From Anaerofilum sp. An201 (lineage in GTDB: Bacteria > Bacillota > Clostridia > Oscillospirales > Ruminococcaceae), in the NCBI RefSeq assembly GCF_002160015.1, contig NZ_NFJT01000002.1, positions 62,001 through 126,000 of the forward strand: a DNA stretch of 64,000 nucleotides. Direction: 5' to 3'. The position numbers and the translations under genes were made by a program. The number at the start of each line of letters is the position of its first letter. Position 1 is the stretch's first letter. The notes under the pieces were generated by a model. The model had not been told where the DNA came from. It made no database searches and saw nothing but the letters and a program-made list of their open reading frames with translations. Of the stretch, positions 49,026-58,204 are shown one piece after another.

Positions 49026-49880
49026 TTATCTGAGATAGAACGCCATCGTCACGCCGATGGTGAGGAAGGGCGCGATGAACATCACGCTGTCGAACCGGTC
49101 CATCACGCCGCCGTGGCCGGGGAAGATGGTGCCGTAGTCCTTGATGCCGCACTGGCGCTTGACCGCCGAGGCGAACAGGTCGCCCAGAATGCCCAGCACC
49201 GACGACACCGCCGCCAAGATGCAGATGAGCAGATAGTGGTAGGCGGTGAAATCCTCCACCGCCAGATGGCCGGCGATGACGTCGTAGATGGCGGTGATGA
49301 TAAGGCCCAGCAGCACGCTGCCCAGGATGCCGCCCACAGCGCCCTCCACCGTCTTGTTCGGGCTGACCACCGGCGCCAGCTTGTGGCGGCCGAAGAAGCG
49401 GCCCGCAAAGTAGGCCGCGGAGTCTCCGCCCCAGGCAAAGCCCAGGATCAGAAAGATGAAATACAGCGCGTCATCGCCATATTCCTCCAGCGGCAGGCTG
49501 TGCTTGAGATAGACGAAGGAATAAAAGCAGAACATCACCATGCCGCCGAACAGCGCCATGGCGCCCAGCTTGCCGATGTCGATGGTCTGGCTGTGGAGGA
49601 TGACACAGCAGGCCAGGTACAGCACGAACGCAAAGCTCAGCGGCAGAAGCAGCGCGCTGGCCCAGGCCATGCCGGAATACATGATGAGAAAGGTGAAGGG
49701 AACAAAACCGGCAAACACCATCTTGCCGGCCTTCCCCAGGTTCACCGCCTTGTAGATCTCGTGCAGGGCGATGAGGGCGACGATCGCGACGAGCGCCTCA
49801 AAAACCGGCGTCTGGAACAGGGCCATCACGGCAAACAGGACCAGGATGCCGACAACCGACGTTATAATGCGCGTTTTCAA
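49026..49880 (-). CDS. cdsA: Phosphatidate cytidylyltransferase
   Basis: 284 residues with about eight membrane spans and the CDP-diglyceride synthetase signature near the C-terminus (GDLFASAVKRQCGIKDYG, then FPGHGGVMDRFDS, with the metal-binding Asp residues). It makes CDP-diacylglycerol for phospholipid synthesis. Downstream of uppS by 21 nt. Confidence 0.96.
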   Translation of the reverse strand: MKTRIITSVVGILVLFAVMALFQTPVFEALVAIVALIALHEIYKAVNLGKAGKMVFAGFVPFTFLIMYSGMAWASALLLPLSFAFVLYLACCVILHSQTIDIGKLGAMALFGGMVMFCFYSFVYLKHSLPLEEYGDDALYFIFLILGFAWGGDSAAYFAGRFFGRHKLAPVVSPNKTVEGAVGGILGSVLLGLIITAIYDVIAGHLAVEDFTAYHYLLICILAAVSSVLGILGDLFASAVKRQCGIKDYGTIFPGHGGVMDRFDSVMFIAPFLTIGVTMAFYLR

Positions 49881-49901
49881 GAAATAAAACCTCCTGTGTG
49901 T

Positions 49902-50615
49902 TTATACGCCGCCAAACCGGCGGCTGCGCCGGTTGAACTCGGCAATGGCGGCATCCAGGTCTGCCCGCGTGAAATCGGGCCACAGTTTATCCAGCTCGAT
50001 CAGCTCGGAGTAGGCCGCCTGCCACAGCATAAAGTTGGACAGCCGCTTTTCGCCGCTGGGGCGCAGGATAAAGTCGGGGTCTTTCTGCCCGGCGGTGTAC
50101 ATGGCGCCGGACATCCTCTCCACGTCGATCTCCTCCGGCCGCAGCTCGCCGGCCTGCACCTTGGCGGCCAGCGTGCGGGCGGCGTGGGCGATCTCGTCCC
50201 GGCCGCCGTAGTTCATGCAGATGTTCAGCGTCATACCGGTGCGGTCGGCGCTGCCCTCCTCCAGCTCCTGCATGCGGGCCTGGTATTCGGCGGGCAGGCG
50301 GCTGCGGTCACCCAGAAATTTCAGGCGGATATTATCCTTTTTGTAATCAAACGCCTTTATAAGATATTCCCCGAACAGGCGCATGATTCCGCTGACCTCG
50401 TCGGCGGGGCGGATCCAGTTCTCGGTGGAGAAGGCATAGAAAAACACGCTCTCCACCCCGATGTCGCTGCAATAGCGGCCAATGTCCATGAACACCTCAG
50501 CGCCCTTTTTGTGGCCCATCGTGCGCGGCAGGCCCCGCTTTTTGGCCCAGCGGCCGTTGCCGTCCATGATGATGCCGATGCTGAGGCCGCTTCCGGGAAG
50601 GGTTTCGTTCTGCAT
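49902..50615 (-). CDS. uppS: Undecaprenyl diphosphate synthase (isoprenyl transferase)
   Basis: 237 residues with the cis-prenyltransferase start IGIIMDGNGRWAKKRGLPR (catalytic Asp in MDGN), FYAFSTENW and the C-terminal RPSGEKRLSNFMLWQAAYSE. It makes the C55 lipid carrier for peptidoglycan. ATG 50615 follows GAAAGGAG; a longer frame to 50687 is rejected for lack of a ribosome site. About 90 nt after frr. Confidence 0.97.
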   Translation of the reverse strand: MQNETLPGSGLSIGIIMDGNGRWAKKRGLPRTMGHKKGAEVFMDIGRYCSDIGVESVFFYAFSTENWIRPADEVSGIMRLFGEYLIKAFDYKKDNIRLKFLGDRSRLPAEYQARMQELEEGSADRTGMTLNICMNYGGRDEIAHAARTLAAKVQAGELRPEEIDVERMSGAMYTAGQKDPDFILRPSGEKRLSNFMLWQAAYSELIELDKLWPDFTRADLDAAIAEFNRRSRRFGGV

Positions 50616-50708
50616 ATGCTGTGCTCCTTTCGTGGGCAGACAGCCCCTGTACAAAGATGGCCGCGCGCCCAAAAAAGCGCGCGGCACCGAAAGACCCTCT
50701 GGCCCGGA

Positions 50709-51263
50709 TCAGATTTCCATGATTTCCTTGTTCTTGGAATCACACAGCTTGTCGATCTCCTTGCCGAACTTGTCGGTGAGCTTCTGGATCTCGTTCTCCA
50801 GCTCCTTCTGGTCGTCCTCGGTGATCTCGCTGGCTTTCTTCATCGCCTTGAACTTGTCGATGGCGTCGCGGCGGATGTTGCGGGTGGCGATCTTGCTCTC
50901 CTCGCCCAGCTTGGCCACGTCCTTGGTCAGCTGGCGGCGGCGCTCCTCGGTGGGGGCCGGGAACACCAGGCGCATCACACGGCCGTCGTTGGTGGGGTTG
51001 ATGCCCAGGTCGCTCTCCAGGATCGCCTTTTCGATGGCGCGCATCACGCTGCTGTCCCAGGGGGTGATGGTGAGGATGCGGGCTTCGGCCACCGCCACCG
51101 CCGCCACCTGGTTGATGGGGGTGGGGCTTCCGTAGTAGTCCACCGTGATCTTATCCAGCACGGAGGGGTTGGCGCGGCCGGCGCGGATGCTGCCCAGCTC
51201 TTTGGTGAGGTGGTGGATGACACCGTTCATTTTTTCCTCATAGGGTTTGGTATAGCTGCTCAT
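50709..51263 (-). CDS. frr: Ribosome recycling factor
   Basis: 184 residues, the usual RRF length: LTKELGSIRAGRANPSVLDK, then ITPWDSSVMRAIEKAILESD and EERRRQLTKDVAKLGEE. With EF-G it splits post-termination ribosomes. Start ATG 51263 follows AAAAGGAG; the 19-codon longer frame is not used. Lies 69 nt after pyrH. Confidence 0.98.
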   Translation of the reverse strand: MSSYTKPYEEKMNGVIHHLTKELGSIRAGRANPSVLDKITVDYYGSPTPINQVAAVAVAEARILTITPWDSSVMRAIEKAILESDLGINPTNDGRVMRLVFPAPTEERRRQLTKDVAKLGEESKIATRNIRRDAIDKFKAMKKASEITEDDQKELENEIQKLTDKFGKEIDKLCDSKNKEIMEI

Positions 51264-51332
51264 AACAAGTCGGCTCCTTTTATAAAATCTGATTTTTCCC
51301 GGTGCGGGATTCTGGTGCAAAAGGGGTCGTGC

Positions 51333-52043
51333 TCAGTCCTCGGTGACCAGTGTGCCCACCTGCTCGCCTGCCACGGCACGGGCAATATTTTCCGGGTGCA
51401 GGATGTCGAACACCAGGATGGGCAGATGGTTGTCGCGGCACAGGGTGGCGGCGGTGGAGTCCATCACGGCCAGCTGGTCGTTGAGCACCTTCGTGAAGGT
51501 GAGGGTGTCGTATTTGACGGCGTCGGGGAACTTTTTGGGGTCCTTGTCGTACACGCCGTCCACCATCGTGGCCTTGAACACGATGTCGGCGTTGATCTCG
51601 GCCGCACGCAGCGCCGAGGCGGAATCGGTGGAGAAGAAGGGGTTGCCGGTGCCGCAGGCCATGATGACCACGCGGCCCTTCTCCAGATGGCGGATGGCGC
51701 GGTTGCGGATGTAGGGCTCGGCCACCTGCTGCATGGTGAGCGCGGTCTGCACGCGGACCTCCAGGCCCAGCTGCTCCAGCGCGTCGGCCACGGCCAGCGC
51801 GTTCATCACGGTGGCCAGCATGCCGATCTGGTCGGCGCGGGTGCGCTCCATGTCGCCGCTGGAACGGCCGCGCCAGAAGTTGCCGCCGCCCACCACGATG
51901 CCGATCTCGGCGCCCATGTCGTGGGCCGCCTTGATGCCTTTGCAGATCTCGTGGATGGTGGGGGTATCCAGGCCAAAGCCCCTGTCGCCCGAGAGGGCCT
52001 CGCCGCTGAGCTTGAGAAGGATGCGTTTATATTTCGTCTGCAC
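51333..52043 (-). CDS. pyrH: Uridylate kinase
   Basis: 236 residues: [13 protein letters not shown] at the N-terminus, [27 protein letters not shown] and [16 protein letters not shown]. It phosphorylates UMP to UDP as a hexamer. The start is most likely the GTG at 52043 ([10 protein letters not shown]); no ATG fits and the ribosome site is weak (AGGCGG). First gene of the operon in this window; tsf/rpsB, often upstream, are absent, since the next gene upstream is an unrelated kinase gene. Confidence 0.95.
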   Translation of the reverse strand: MQTKYKRILLKLSGEALSGDRGFGLDTPTIHEICKGIKAAHDMGAEIGIVVGGGNFWRGRSSGDMERTRADQIGMLATVMNALAVADALEQLGLEVRVQTALTMQQVAEPYIRNRAIRHLEKGRVVIMACGTGNPFFSTDSASALRAAEINADIVFKATMVDGVYDKDPKKFPDAVKYDTLTFTKVLNDQLAVMDSTAATLCRDNHLPILVFDILHPENIARAVAGEQVGTLVTED

Positions 52044-52161
52044 GATGAACACCGCCTGATCTTTAGTATAGTACCGCCGCGCAAAACGGCCCGGAATGCG
52101 CCGGCGCCGCCGCACAGCCGCCGGCGGTCCTGTCCTCGCAGCTGTGCAATCGTTCTTTCTT

Positions 52162-52190
52162 ATTGTACAATACTTCGTTTGCAAAGTAAA
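52162..52190 (-). promoter_or_regulatory. Promoter of the pyrH-frr-uppS-cdsA-dxr-rseP-ispG-polC operon
   Basis: TTTACT (52190-52185), 17 bp, TACAAT (52167-52162) on the minus strand, about 120 bp upstream of the pyrH GTG. Confidence 0.6.
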
Positions 52191-52208
52191 GACAAAACCG
52201 CACAAAAA

Positions 52209-52252
52209 TGGCGGCGCCGCGCACAGAGTGCACAGCGCCGCCATCCGGCAGA
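52209..52252 (-). terminator. Possible terminator of the Spo0A-like/kinase operon
   Basis: GGCGGCGCTGTG/CGCGGCGCCGCC-type stem (GGCGGCG...CGCCGCC) followed by ATTTTTGTG on the minus strand, just beyond the stop at 52268. Confidence 0.7.
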
Positions 52253-52267
52253 TATAGGAAGCTTTTG

Positions 52268-53092
52268 TCAGGAGAGAGCTGCGGGGGAAGCGTCCGGGAG
52301 GGGGATGACGGAAAATTCAGCCTGCACGCGCTTGGCGCGGTACTGGTTCTGGAGGGCAGGGTCGGTCCCGCGCAGTTCCTGCACGCCCTCCAGCGAAGGC
52401 TCCGGCAGGCGGAGCACAAACCGCGCTCCCTGCCGCGGCATATTTTCCACCGTGAGCGTTCCGCCCAGGCCGGCGGCCAGCTGCCGGCAGATGTAGAGGC
52501 CCAGCTTCGCCCCGCCGTCCCAGCCGCGCATCTCGGGCGCGAACGGGTCGGCCAGGCGCTCGGGAGGAAGCCCCGGGCCCTCGTCCTCCACCACCAGCAC
52601 CGCCCCGCCGTCCGCCGGCTTGAGGATGACGGTGATCGCCCCCTGGCGGCAGAAGCAGATGGCGTTGCTGAGAAGGTTCAGCAGGATGCGGTCGAAAAAA
52701 TAGGGGTCTGTCTGCAGCACGATCGGCTGGCGCGGCAGGCGCACGCGCAGCGTCTGGCCGGGCGCAAGGCGGGCGCGCGCCTCCTCGCACAGCTGGCTGC
52801 ACACATCCGATACACACAGCGCTTCCCATCGCGGCTGCAGCGTACCGCTGGAACAGCGGGATACATCCATCAGGTTCATGGAGATCCGCTCCATCTTCTG
52901 CACGCTGCGGGCGATGAACTGCAGCGGCTGCCCTGCCTGTTTCCGGGCAGGCTCGGAGAGCTGAGAGACAGATTGCCGTTCCAGCAGATCGTGCGCAGCC
53001 AGAATCACAGCGCACAGTTCACGCAGGTCATGCGCCGCCGCGGCCGTCGCCATCAGGTACTTTTGCAGTTGCGGGTCTTTGCTGTGTTCCAT
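52268..53092 (-). CDS. Soluble histidine-kinase-like protein with degenerate H-box
   Basis: 274 residues without membrane spans. The N-terminal helical pair has [22 protein letters not shown], where the usual HDLKTPL consensus is changed but the His remains. The ATPase half is recognisable: [14 protein letters not shown] (N-box), [11 protein letters not shown] (G1), [17 protein letters not shown] (G2). The C-terminal 40 residues are unassigned. I chose ATG 53092, 6 nt from GGGGAG; ATG 53095 is also possible. The start lies inside the Spo0A-like gene (about 65-nt overlap), tying the two. It may phosphorylate that regulator or act as its phosphatase. Confidence 0.8.
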   Translation of the reverse strand: MEHSKDPQLQKYLMATAAAAHDLRELCAVILAAHDLLERQSVSQLSEPARKQAGQPLQFIARSVQKMERISMNLMDVSRCSSGTLQPRWEALCVSDVCSQLCEEARARLAPGQTLRVRLPRQPIVLQTDPYFFDRILLNLLSNAICFCRQGAITVILKPADGGAVLVVEDEGPGLPPERLADPFAPEMRGWDGGAKLGLYICRQLAAGLGGTLTVENMPRQGARFVLRLPEPSLEGVQELRGTDPALQNQYRAKRVQAEFSVIPLPDASPAALS

Positions 53093-53879
53093 CATATTCT
53101 CCCCGTTTCAACAATGTGGGGCACTTTGAATCGGCATATTCGGCCAGCGCCACGATGAAGCGGCGGTTTGGCAGACGCTTGTCCGGCGGCGCGCCGCAGA
53201 ACGCGCACAGCTCGCGATAGGCCGGACTGTTCTGCGCCCAGATCGTGCGAATAAGACGGTACATTGCAGACTCGGCCGCCTTATCCTCGGGATTCGGCTT
53301 GCCGTCGGCAGTGACGCGGGTGCTCATGGCTTTGATGGTGATGCCCGGGCGGCCAAGCAGCAGGCAATTGCGCACACCGGCAAGAAGGTGGCGGTATCCC
53401 TCGCACTCGACACGGTCGGTCATCCGGCGCAGCATTCCCGCCGCACACTGCACCGCGGCGTCCAGCCGCTGCTGCTGTTCGGCGGTGAGGCGGCGGGTGT
53501 CTGTATCCCGGCGCAGAAGCATACGCACGTTGGCCAGCAGATCCTCCATGCTGTATGGCTTAATCATAAAGTATTTTGCACCCAAATGCAAGGCTTCCCG
53601 CTGGATTGTTTCGTCCATACAGGCGCTGGTGACCAGCACCGGCGGCATCGGCTCGGGGCGCGTCCCCATCCACCGCAGCAGCGACAGGCCGTCCGGCGGC
53701 GGAATGTTCAGATCCAGCAGCAGAATATCCACCTGCTCCGTTTCCAGCGCGCGGCGTGCAGCCACACCGTCATGCACCGGCTTCAGCACCTCGAGATCCT
53801 GCTGGGTACACAGCACCTGATATTCCAGCGCTGCCAGATCGAGGTTGTCTTCCACCAGAAGAACGCGCGCTGTCTTCAT
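53028..53879 (-). CDS. Spo0A-like response regulator
   Basis: 283 residues. The receiver domain has LLVEDNLDL, Asp in LLLDLNIPPPDGL (about residue 56) and KPYSMEDLL. After a linker, residues about 155-250 resemble the Spo0A effector domain: GYRHLLAGVRNCLLLG, TIKAMSTRVTADGK, EDKAAESAMYRLIRTIWAQN. The match is remote, and the recognition-helix region differs from true Spo0A. It overlaps the kinase-like gene and follows a small protein with a strong promoter. Could be a sporulation-derived regulator repurposed for another stress response; the genome's canonical Spo0A is probably elsewhere. Confidence 0.75.
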   Translation of the reverse strand: MKTARVLLVEDNLDLAALEYQVLCTQQDLEVLKPVHDGVAARRALETEQVDILLLDLNIPPPDGLSLLRWMGTRPEPMPPVLVTSACMDETIQREALHLGAKYFMIKPYSMEDLLANVRMLLRRDTDTRRLTAEQQQRLDAAVQCAAGMLRRMTDRVECEGYRHLLAGVRNCLLLGRPGITIKAMSTRVTADGKPNPEDKAAESAMYRLIRTIWAQNSPAYRELCAFCGAPPDKRLPNRRFIVALAEYADSKCPTLLKRGEYDGTQQRPATAKVPDGDGRGGA

Positions 53880-53915
53880 TCCGCACCCCTCCGTTGTTTG
53901 CGTGTGTTCGCGCCG

Positions 53916-54194
53916 TCAGATCGCTGCCAGCAGATCGTGCAGGATGTCCTGCCAGTTCTCCATCGGCACTGCGTTTTCGTACAAATAGTATACCAGGTCG
54001 CGGCATTGCCCGCTGGACAGGTGCTGCACCTGTGCCTGCTCCTGCCGGCTGCCCGCCGCCGTGCGGCGGCACAGCTGGAATTCGCCCTTTCCGTCGTGCC
54101 AGTACAGCTTGTATTGCAGCACCGAAGCCTGCTGTATTCGCCCCAATTGGGAAAAGGCCCGTTCCAAAACGATCTCATAACATTCCATTTTCAT
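53916..54194 (-). CDS. Small protein upstream of Spo0A-like regulator (DUF6514-like)
   Basis: 92 residues; ATG 54194 follows GGAGGAAGC. The sequence (ECYEIVLERAFSQLGRIQQASVLQYKLYW, then LVYYLYENAVPMENWQDILHDLL) is a small alpha/beta protein similar in feel to DUF6514 proteins, which often precede regulator genes in Clostridia. First gene of the operon under a strong promoter; 36 nt before the regulator. Family assignment is tentative. Confidence 0.6.
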   Translation of the reverse strand: MKMECYEIVLERAFSQLGRIQQASVLQYKLYWHDGKGEFQLCRRTAAGSRQEQAQVQHLSSGQCRDLVYYLYENAVPMENWQDILHDLLAAI

Positions 54195-54278
54195 GCTTCC
54201 TCCGCCGGCGTATGGTTCCCTCCCTGGCTGCTTGTCCGCACTGTCCTCAGCCGCCACACACCTTGAAATTTCTTTCAT

Positions 54279-54307
54279 ATTATATGCAATTTGCGCCGGG
54301 TGCGCAA
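54279..54307 (-). promoter_or_regulatory. Promoter of the Spo0A-like operon
   Basis: TTGCGC (54307-54302), 17 bp, TATAAT (54284-54279) on the minus strand; the spacer contains part of an inverted repeat (TTGCGC...GCGCAA) that could be an operator. Confidence 0.75.
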
Positions 54308-54412
54308 TATACGAAATTCAACGTTTTTCTGATTTCTTCCGTTTTTTTGTGCATATTGCGCATTTTTAATAAAAAACATATACTACTTTATCAAATTTGT
54401 CTGATCATGCCG

Positions 54413-54447
54413 CAAAAAAATCGGCTCCGCCTGCCTGCGAAGCCGAT
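54413..54447 (-). terminator. Terminator after the VTT-domain gene
   Basis: ATCGGCTTCGC/GCGGAGCCGAT stem (one G-U) followed by TTTTTTTG on the minus strand. Confidence 0.85.
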
Positions 54448-54459
54448 CGATTTTCCGGT

Positions 54460-55173
54460 TCAGCCGGAGCTTTTTTGTTTTTCCAAATACCGGTAGAGCA
54501 GGATGCCCGCCATGCTGATGAGGCCGGTGAAGAGAAACACCCCCGCTGCGAACCAGTAGTTCTCGCTGCCCAGCGCACTGCCGCCCACTGTGCTGGTGAG
54601 CACCGAGGGAAGCCGCGCCACCAGCGCGATGAACATCCAGCGGGAAAAGCGCATCGGGGTGAGCCCGATGGCCCAGGTCATCAGGTCCTTGGGGGTTCCG
54701 GGAATGAAGAAAAGGATGAACGCCAGCAGCTCCAGCTTTTCCGGCTGGCTGAAAAACGGCAGGCGTTCGATCTGGCGGCGGGAAAAGAACACCTCCACCG
54801 CCCGCATCCCCACCAGGCGCACGAACCAGAACACGAGGGTGCTGCCGATGGCGGTGCCGAGCACACACAGGATGGTACCCTCCACTGCGCCGAACGCATA
54901 CCCGGCTGCGATCTCCAGCGGTTCGCCGGGAATCATCGCGATGATGATCTGCACCACCACCATCCCCACAAAGGCGAGCTGCCCCCCGATGCCCTTTCCG
55001 TCCACCCAGGCGCGGAACTTCTCCGGCTCATCGAACAGGCGCAGCAGCGGCGGCCCGATCAGCCACAGCGCCGCCAGCAGCGCGGCGCCCGCACAGACGA
55101 CCCCCGCCAGCGTGCGGTATTGACGCCTGCGCGTTTTTTTATCCTGTGAAAACAGATTCCAACAGCGTTTCAT
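54460..55173 (-). CDS. TVP38/TMEM64 (VTT/DedA-like) membrane protein
   Basis: 237 residues with about six spans. The VTT signature region includes AMIPGEPLEIAAGYAFGAVEGTILCVLGTAIGS and FILFFIPGTPKDLMTWAIGLTPM. Family members move lipids such as undecaprenyl phosphate or take part in membrane homeostasis; the function of this one is not known. Start ATG 55173 follows GGAAAGG; the ORF extended to 55332 lacks a ribosome site. Monocistronic, divergent from the YtvI-like gene. Confidence 0.88.
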   Translation of the reverse strand: MKRCWNLFSQDKKTRRRQYRTLAGVVCAGAALLAALWLIGPPLLRLFDEPEKFRAWVDGKGIGGQLAFVGMVVVQIIIAMIPGEPLEIAAGYAFGAVEGTILCVLGTAIGSTLVFWFVRLVGMRAVEVFFSRRQIERLPFFSQPEKLELLAFILFFIPGTPKDLMTWAIGLTPMRFSRWMFIALVARLPSVLTSTVGGSALGSENYWFAAGVFLFTGLISMAGILLYRYLEKQKSSG

Positions 55174-55315
55174 ACCGGTTTCCTTTCCTGTGTTGTGTGT
55201 CCTTTGTATGTAATACGAGTTGAAAGGCCAAAAGGTTTCAGGGAGCGAGGAATATTTCGTCCGGCGGATGCCTATGCTGAATCGTAGCCCCCCGGGGCGG
55301 AAAGGAGCGAGGCGC

Positions 55316-56404
55316 ATGCAGACCGCTCGCATGCAGCGCTTTATCGTGCGCGCTGTGTATTATCTGATCTGGGCCGGTCTGGCCATCGTGTGTCTGCAAT
55401 GGCTCCTGCCGGCGCTGGCGCCCTTTGTGGCCGGGTTTGCGCTGGCGTTCTGCCTGCGGCCGGCGGTGAAATGGATGCAGCGGCGCTGCGGAGCCAGCCG
55501 GCGGGCGCTCTCGATCACCGTGATGGCGCTGTTCTACGCCGTGCTGGGGGTGGCGCTGGTGCTGGCGGCGCTGCGCTGTGCGCTGTGGGCCCAGCAGGCG
55601 CTGGCGGCGCTGCCCGCCTTCTACCGCACCGCCATCCAGCCCACTTTGCAGGCAGCCCAGCAGGCGCTGCACCGGCTGGCGCAGCAGCTGTCCCCCTCCC
55701 TTGCGCCGATGATCCAGCAGGCGGGGCAGGGGCTGTCCAGCGCGGCCGGGCAGTGGGTGGCGTCCTTTTCCGGGCAGGCGGTGAGCAATTTGGCGCGGGT
55801 GCTGCCCGGCTTTTTGCTGCGGGCCACTTTATGCGTGGTTTCGTCCTTTTTCTTCGCCGCCGACTACGACCGCATCGCCGCCTTCTGCGTGCGCAGGCTG
55901 CCGGGGCGCTGGCAGGCGGCTGTGAAAAAGCTGCACCGCATCAGCGGCCAGACCCTGGCGCGGCTGGCGCGCGCGTACCTCTTGCTGATGGCCATCACCT
56001 TTGCGGAGGTGTGGGCGGGGCTTTGGCTGCTGCGGGTTCCGGGCGCGGCGGGATGGGCGGCTCTCACCGCGCTGGTGGATCTGCTGCCGATCCTGGGCAG
56101 CGGGTCGGTGCTGGTGCCGTGGGCGGTGATCCAGCTGCTGGCCGGGCGCTGGACGATGGGGCTGGGGCTGCTGCTGCTGTTCGGGGTGCTGTCCACCGTA
56201 CGGCAGATCCTGGAGCCGCGGCTGGTGGGCATCCAGCTGGGGCTGCATCCGCTGGCCGCGCTCATCAGCATGTTCGCAGGGCTGGAGCTGTTCGGGTTCT
56301 GGGGGCTGGTGCTGTGCCCGCTCGCCCTCACCGCCGCCGTGCAGCTGTCCCGGGCGGAGACGCTGGCCGACCCGCAAAAGGAGAAAACCCGCCGCATCCC
56401 CTGA
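55316..56404 (+). CDS. YtvI-like AI-2E/PerM-family membrane protein
   Basis: 362 residues with eight predicted spans arranged as in the PF01594 (AI-2E exporter/PerM) family: paired N-terminal spans with FVAGFALAFCLRPAVKWMQ, a long amphipathic helical region (about 95-175), then ALVDLLPILGSGSVLVPWA and the C-terminal GLVLCPLALTAAVQL. The Bacillus homologue YtvI is sporulation-associated. ATG 55316 follows AAAGGAG; an in-frame ATG at 55220 adds unlikely charged residues. Transported substrate unknown. Confidence 0.85.
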   Translation: MQTARMQRFIVRAVYYLIWAGLAIVCLQWLLPALAPFVAGFALAFCLRPAVKWMQRRCGASRRALSITVMALFYAVLGVALVLAALRCALWAQQALAALPAFYRTAIQPTLQAAQQALHRLAQQLSPSLAPMIQQAGQGLSSAAGQWVASFSGQAVSNLARVLPGFLLRATLCVVSSFFFAADYDRIAAFCVRRLPGRWQAAVKKLHRISGQTLARLARAYLLLMAITFAEVWAGLWLLRVPGAAGWAALTALVDLLPILGSGSVLVPWAVIQLLAGRWTMGLGLLLLFGVLSTVRQILEPRLVGIQLGLHPLAALISMFAGLELFGFWGLVLCPLALTAAVQLSRAETLADPQKEKTRRIP

Positions 56405-56438
56405 CGGACGCGACGGGCTTTTTGACGGCAAGCAGCGC

Positions 56439-56696
56439 TCAGCCCATCTGCGCCAGTGCTTCGCGCAGCGCGTGGGCGATCTGATCGGGACAGGAGGTGG
56501 GGCGGCTTCCGCAGCGAATGCCTTCCAGACGGGCGATGGCCTCCTCGGCGTTCATGCCCTTGAGCAGCGACATGATGCCTTTCAGGTTTCCATTGCAGCC
56601 GCCCAGCACAGACACCTCGGCGATGGTGGCGTCGTCGTTGAGCGTAACGGTGGTGGAGATGGAGCACACTCCACGGTTCTTATGCTGATATGTCAT
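56439..56696 (-). CDS. TSCPD domain protein, 85 aa
   Basis: Contains CSISTTVTLNDDATIAEVSVLGGCNGNLKGIMSLL and the name-giving segment CGSRPTSCPDQIAHALREA. This domain also forms the C-terminus of some class II ribonucleotide reductases; the stand-alone TIGR03905-like form is frequent in Clostridia. Function not established. Monocistronic, ATG 56696. Confidence 0.88.
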   Translation of the reverse strand: MTYQHKNRGVCSISTTVTLNDDATIAEVSVLGGCNGNLKGIMSLLKGMNAEEAIARLEGIRCGSRPTSCPDQIAHALREALAQMG

Positions 56697-56839
56697 GCCT
56701 TTTCCTCTTTTCTTCTGCGTACGGATAACGGGCGTCTGTTTGAAGATTTAGTCCTGCTGATTATAGCATATTGCAATTGCATTTTCAATCAGACGCGGGG
56801 CATCCCGCCATTGTTCGGCATTTTTCACAGAAGCTGTTC

Positions 56840-57685
56840 TCACAACCCCTTTCGTTTTTGCGCCAGGCGAAGAATGCGTTCGATCTGGCTGTCGCCGGTG
56901 CGGCAGGTGCCCAGCGGGTGCGGGTGGTTGGCGTGGATGCCGTGGAAATCGGTGCCGCCGGTGACGATCAGGTCATATTCCTTTGCCAGCGTGTGCAGTG
57001 CCTGCTGGTCCTCGGGCTTGTTGCGGGGATGGTCGATCTCCACCCCGTCGATGCGCCCGGCGGCGGCCAGCTCCTGCGCCAGCTCCATGCTGCGGTAGAC
57101 GCTGGGGTGCGCCAGCACCACCACCGCCCTCGCCTGCTTCGCCACATCCAGCACGGTGTCCACCGTTTCGTAGGCCGGGTCGTGCAGGACCTTGCCGCCC
57201 TTGGAGCCGAACAACTCCTTGTACAGCTGGTTGTACACGCCGTCGGTGTATCCGAATTCATAGAGCACGCGGATCAGGTGGGTCTTGTAGAGCACGCCGC
57301 TGACGCTGGCGGTCTGCACGGCCAGGTCGCCGTCGAACTGGGCATACATCTCCTGCAATGCGGCCAGGCTCTGGCGGCACACCGCATTGCGGCGGCCCGC
57401 CATCAGGGCGCAGAAGTCCTGCAGGGCCGGACCGTCGTCGGGACAGAAGCACAGCAGATGCACACGGCGTCCGCGCGCGGGGTCGTAGGCGGTGAGCTCG
57501 GTGGCGGGGATGAGGTTCACGCCCTGCTGCACCGGCTGACGCAGCGCGAAGCGCACCGACAAGATGGAATCGTGGTCCGACACTGCCAGCCAGCGCAGGC
57601 CCGCCCGCGCTGCCAGCCAGGGCAGACGGGCCGCGGGCAGCGCGCCGTCGGAAAATGTGGAATGGGAATGCAGATCGCCTGGCAT
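56840..57685 (-). CDS. PHP-domain phosphoesterase
   Basis: 281 residues. PHP metal-binding motifs: GDLHSHSTFSDG (motif I), LAVSDHDSIL (II), IPATELTAY (III), ARAVVVLAHPSVY and VTGGTDFHGIH (IV). It resembles RNase AM/YciV-like 5'-3' exonucleases or nucleoside 3',5'-bisphosphate phosphatases. Start ATG 57685 follows AGGAGGAG; the ORF extended to 58306 runs through a divergent gene. Monocistronic. Confidence 0.88.
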   Translation of the reverse strand: MPGDLHSHSTFSDGALPAARLPWLAARAGLRWLAVSDHDSILSVRFALRQPVQQGVNLIPATELTAYDPARGRRVHLLCFCPDDGPALQDFCALMAGRRNAVCRQSLAALQEMYAQFDGDLAVQTASVSGVLYKTHLIRVLYEFGYTDGVYNQLYKELFGSKGGKVLHDPAYETVDTVLDVAKQARAVVVLAHPSVYRSMELAQELAAAGRIDGVEIDHPRNKPEDQQALHTLAKEYDLIVTGGTDFHGIHANHPHPLGTCRTGDSQIERILRLAQKRKGL

Positions 57686-57788
57686 AAGCTCCTCCTTTTT
57701 GGGTGTACGGCCCTGTTTCGGCAAAAACGGCCGCTTTGCTGTGATATACTGCCAATAAATTTGAGAAATATACAGGGGGCGGAATACA

Positions 57789-58151
57789 ATGGAAACGCAA
57801 CAAACGGTGCGGCTGCTGAAGGCCCAGCTGCTGGCCACCCGCATCTGCGCGGCGATTCTGGCCGTTCTGACAGGGGCGCTGATTTTGTGGGCCAGGCAGA
57901 TGTTCACGATGGTGCAGCGGCTGGACAGCGCGCTGGGGCAGACCGACCTGGCCGCGGTGAGCCGCAACCTGGAACAGCTGGATCTGGCCGGGATGAACGA
58001 GGCGCTGGGGCGGCTGAGCCAGCTGGACATCGACAAGCTGAACAGCGCGCTGGACAGCCTGGGCGAAGCCGCCGGGCAGATGAACGAGGCCGGAGACGCC
58101 ATCAGCCGCTTTGCCAACGGGCTGGCCGAGCTGTTCGGCGGAGCGCAATAA
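57789..58151 (+). CDS. Small membrane-anchored coiled-coil protein, 120 aa
   Basis: One hydrophobic segment (about 19-38) followed by about 80 residues with heptad-like Leu/Ile spacing (LEQLDLAGMNEALGRLSQLD, then LNSALDSLGEAAGQMNEAG). No recognised family. ATG 57789 follows AGGGGGCGG. Stands alone, divergent from the PHP gene and followed by a diverged dispersed repeat copy and a terminator at 58311. Possibly a membrane-tethered spacer or shape-related protein. Confidence 0.7.
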   Translation: METQQTVRLLKAQLLATRICAAILAVLTGALILWARQMFTMVQRLDSALGQTDLAAVSRNLEQLDLAGMNEALGRLSQLDIDKLNSALDSLGEAAGQMNEAGDAISRFANGLAELFGGAQ

Positions 58152-58204
58152 AGCCGGAGGGATATCCCCTTTCCGGCAAGCTGCAAAAGGACGATGGATC
58201 TGCG

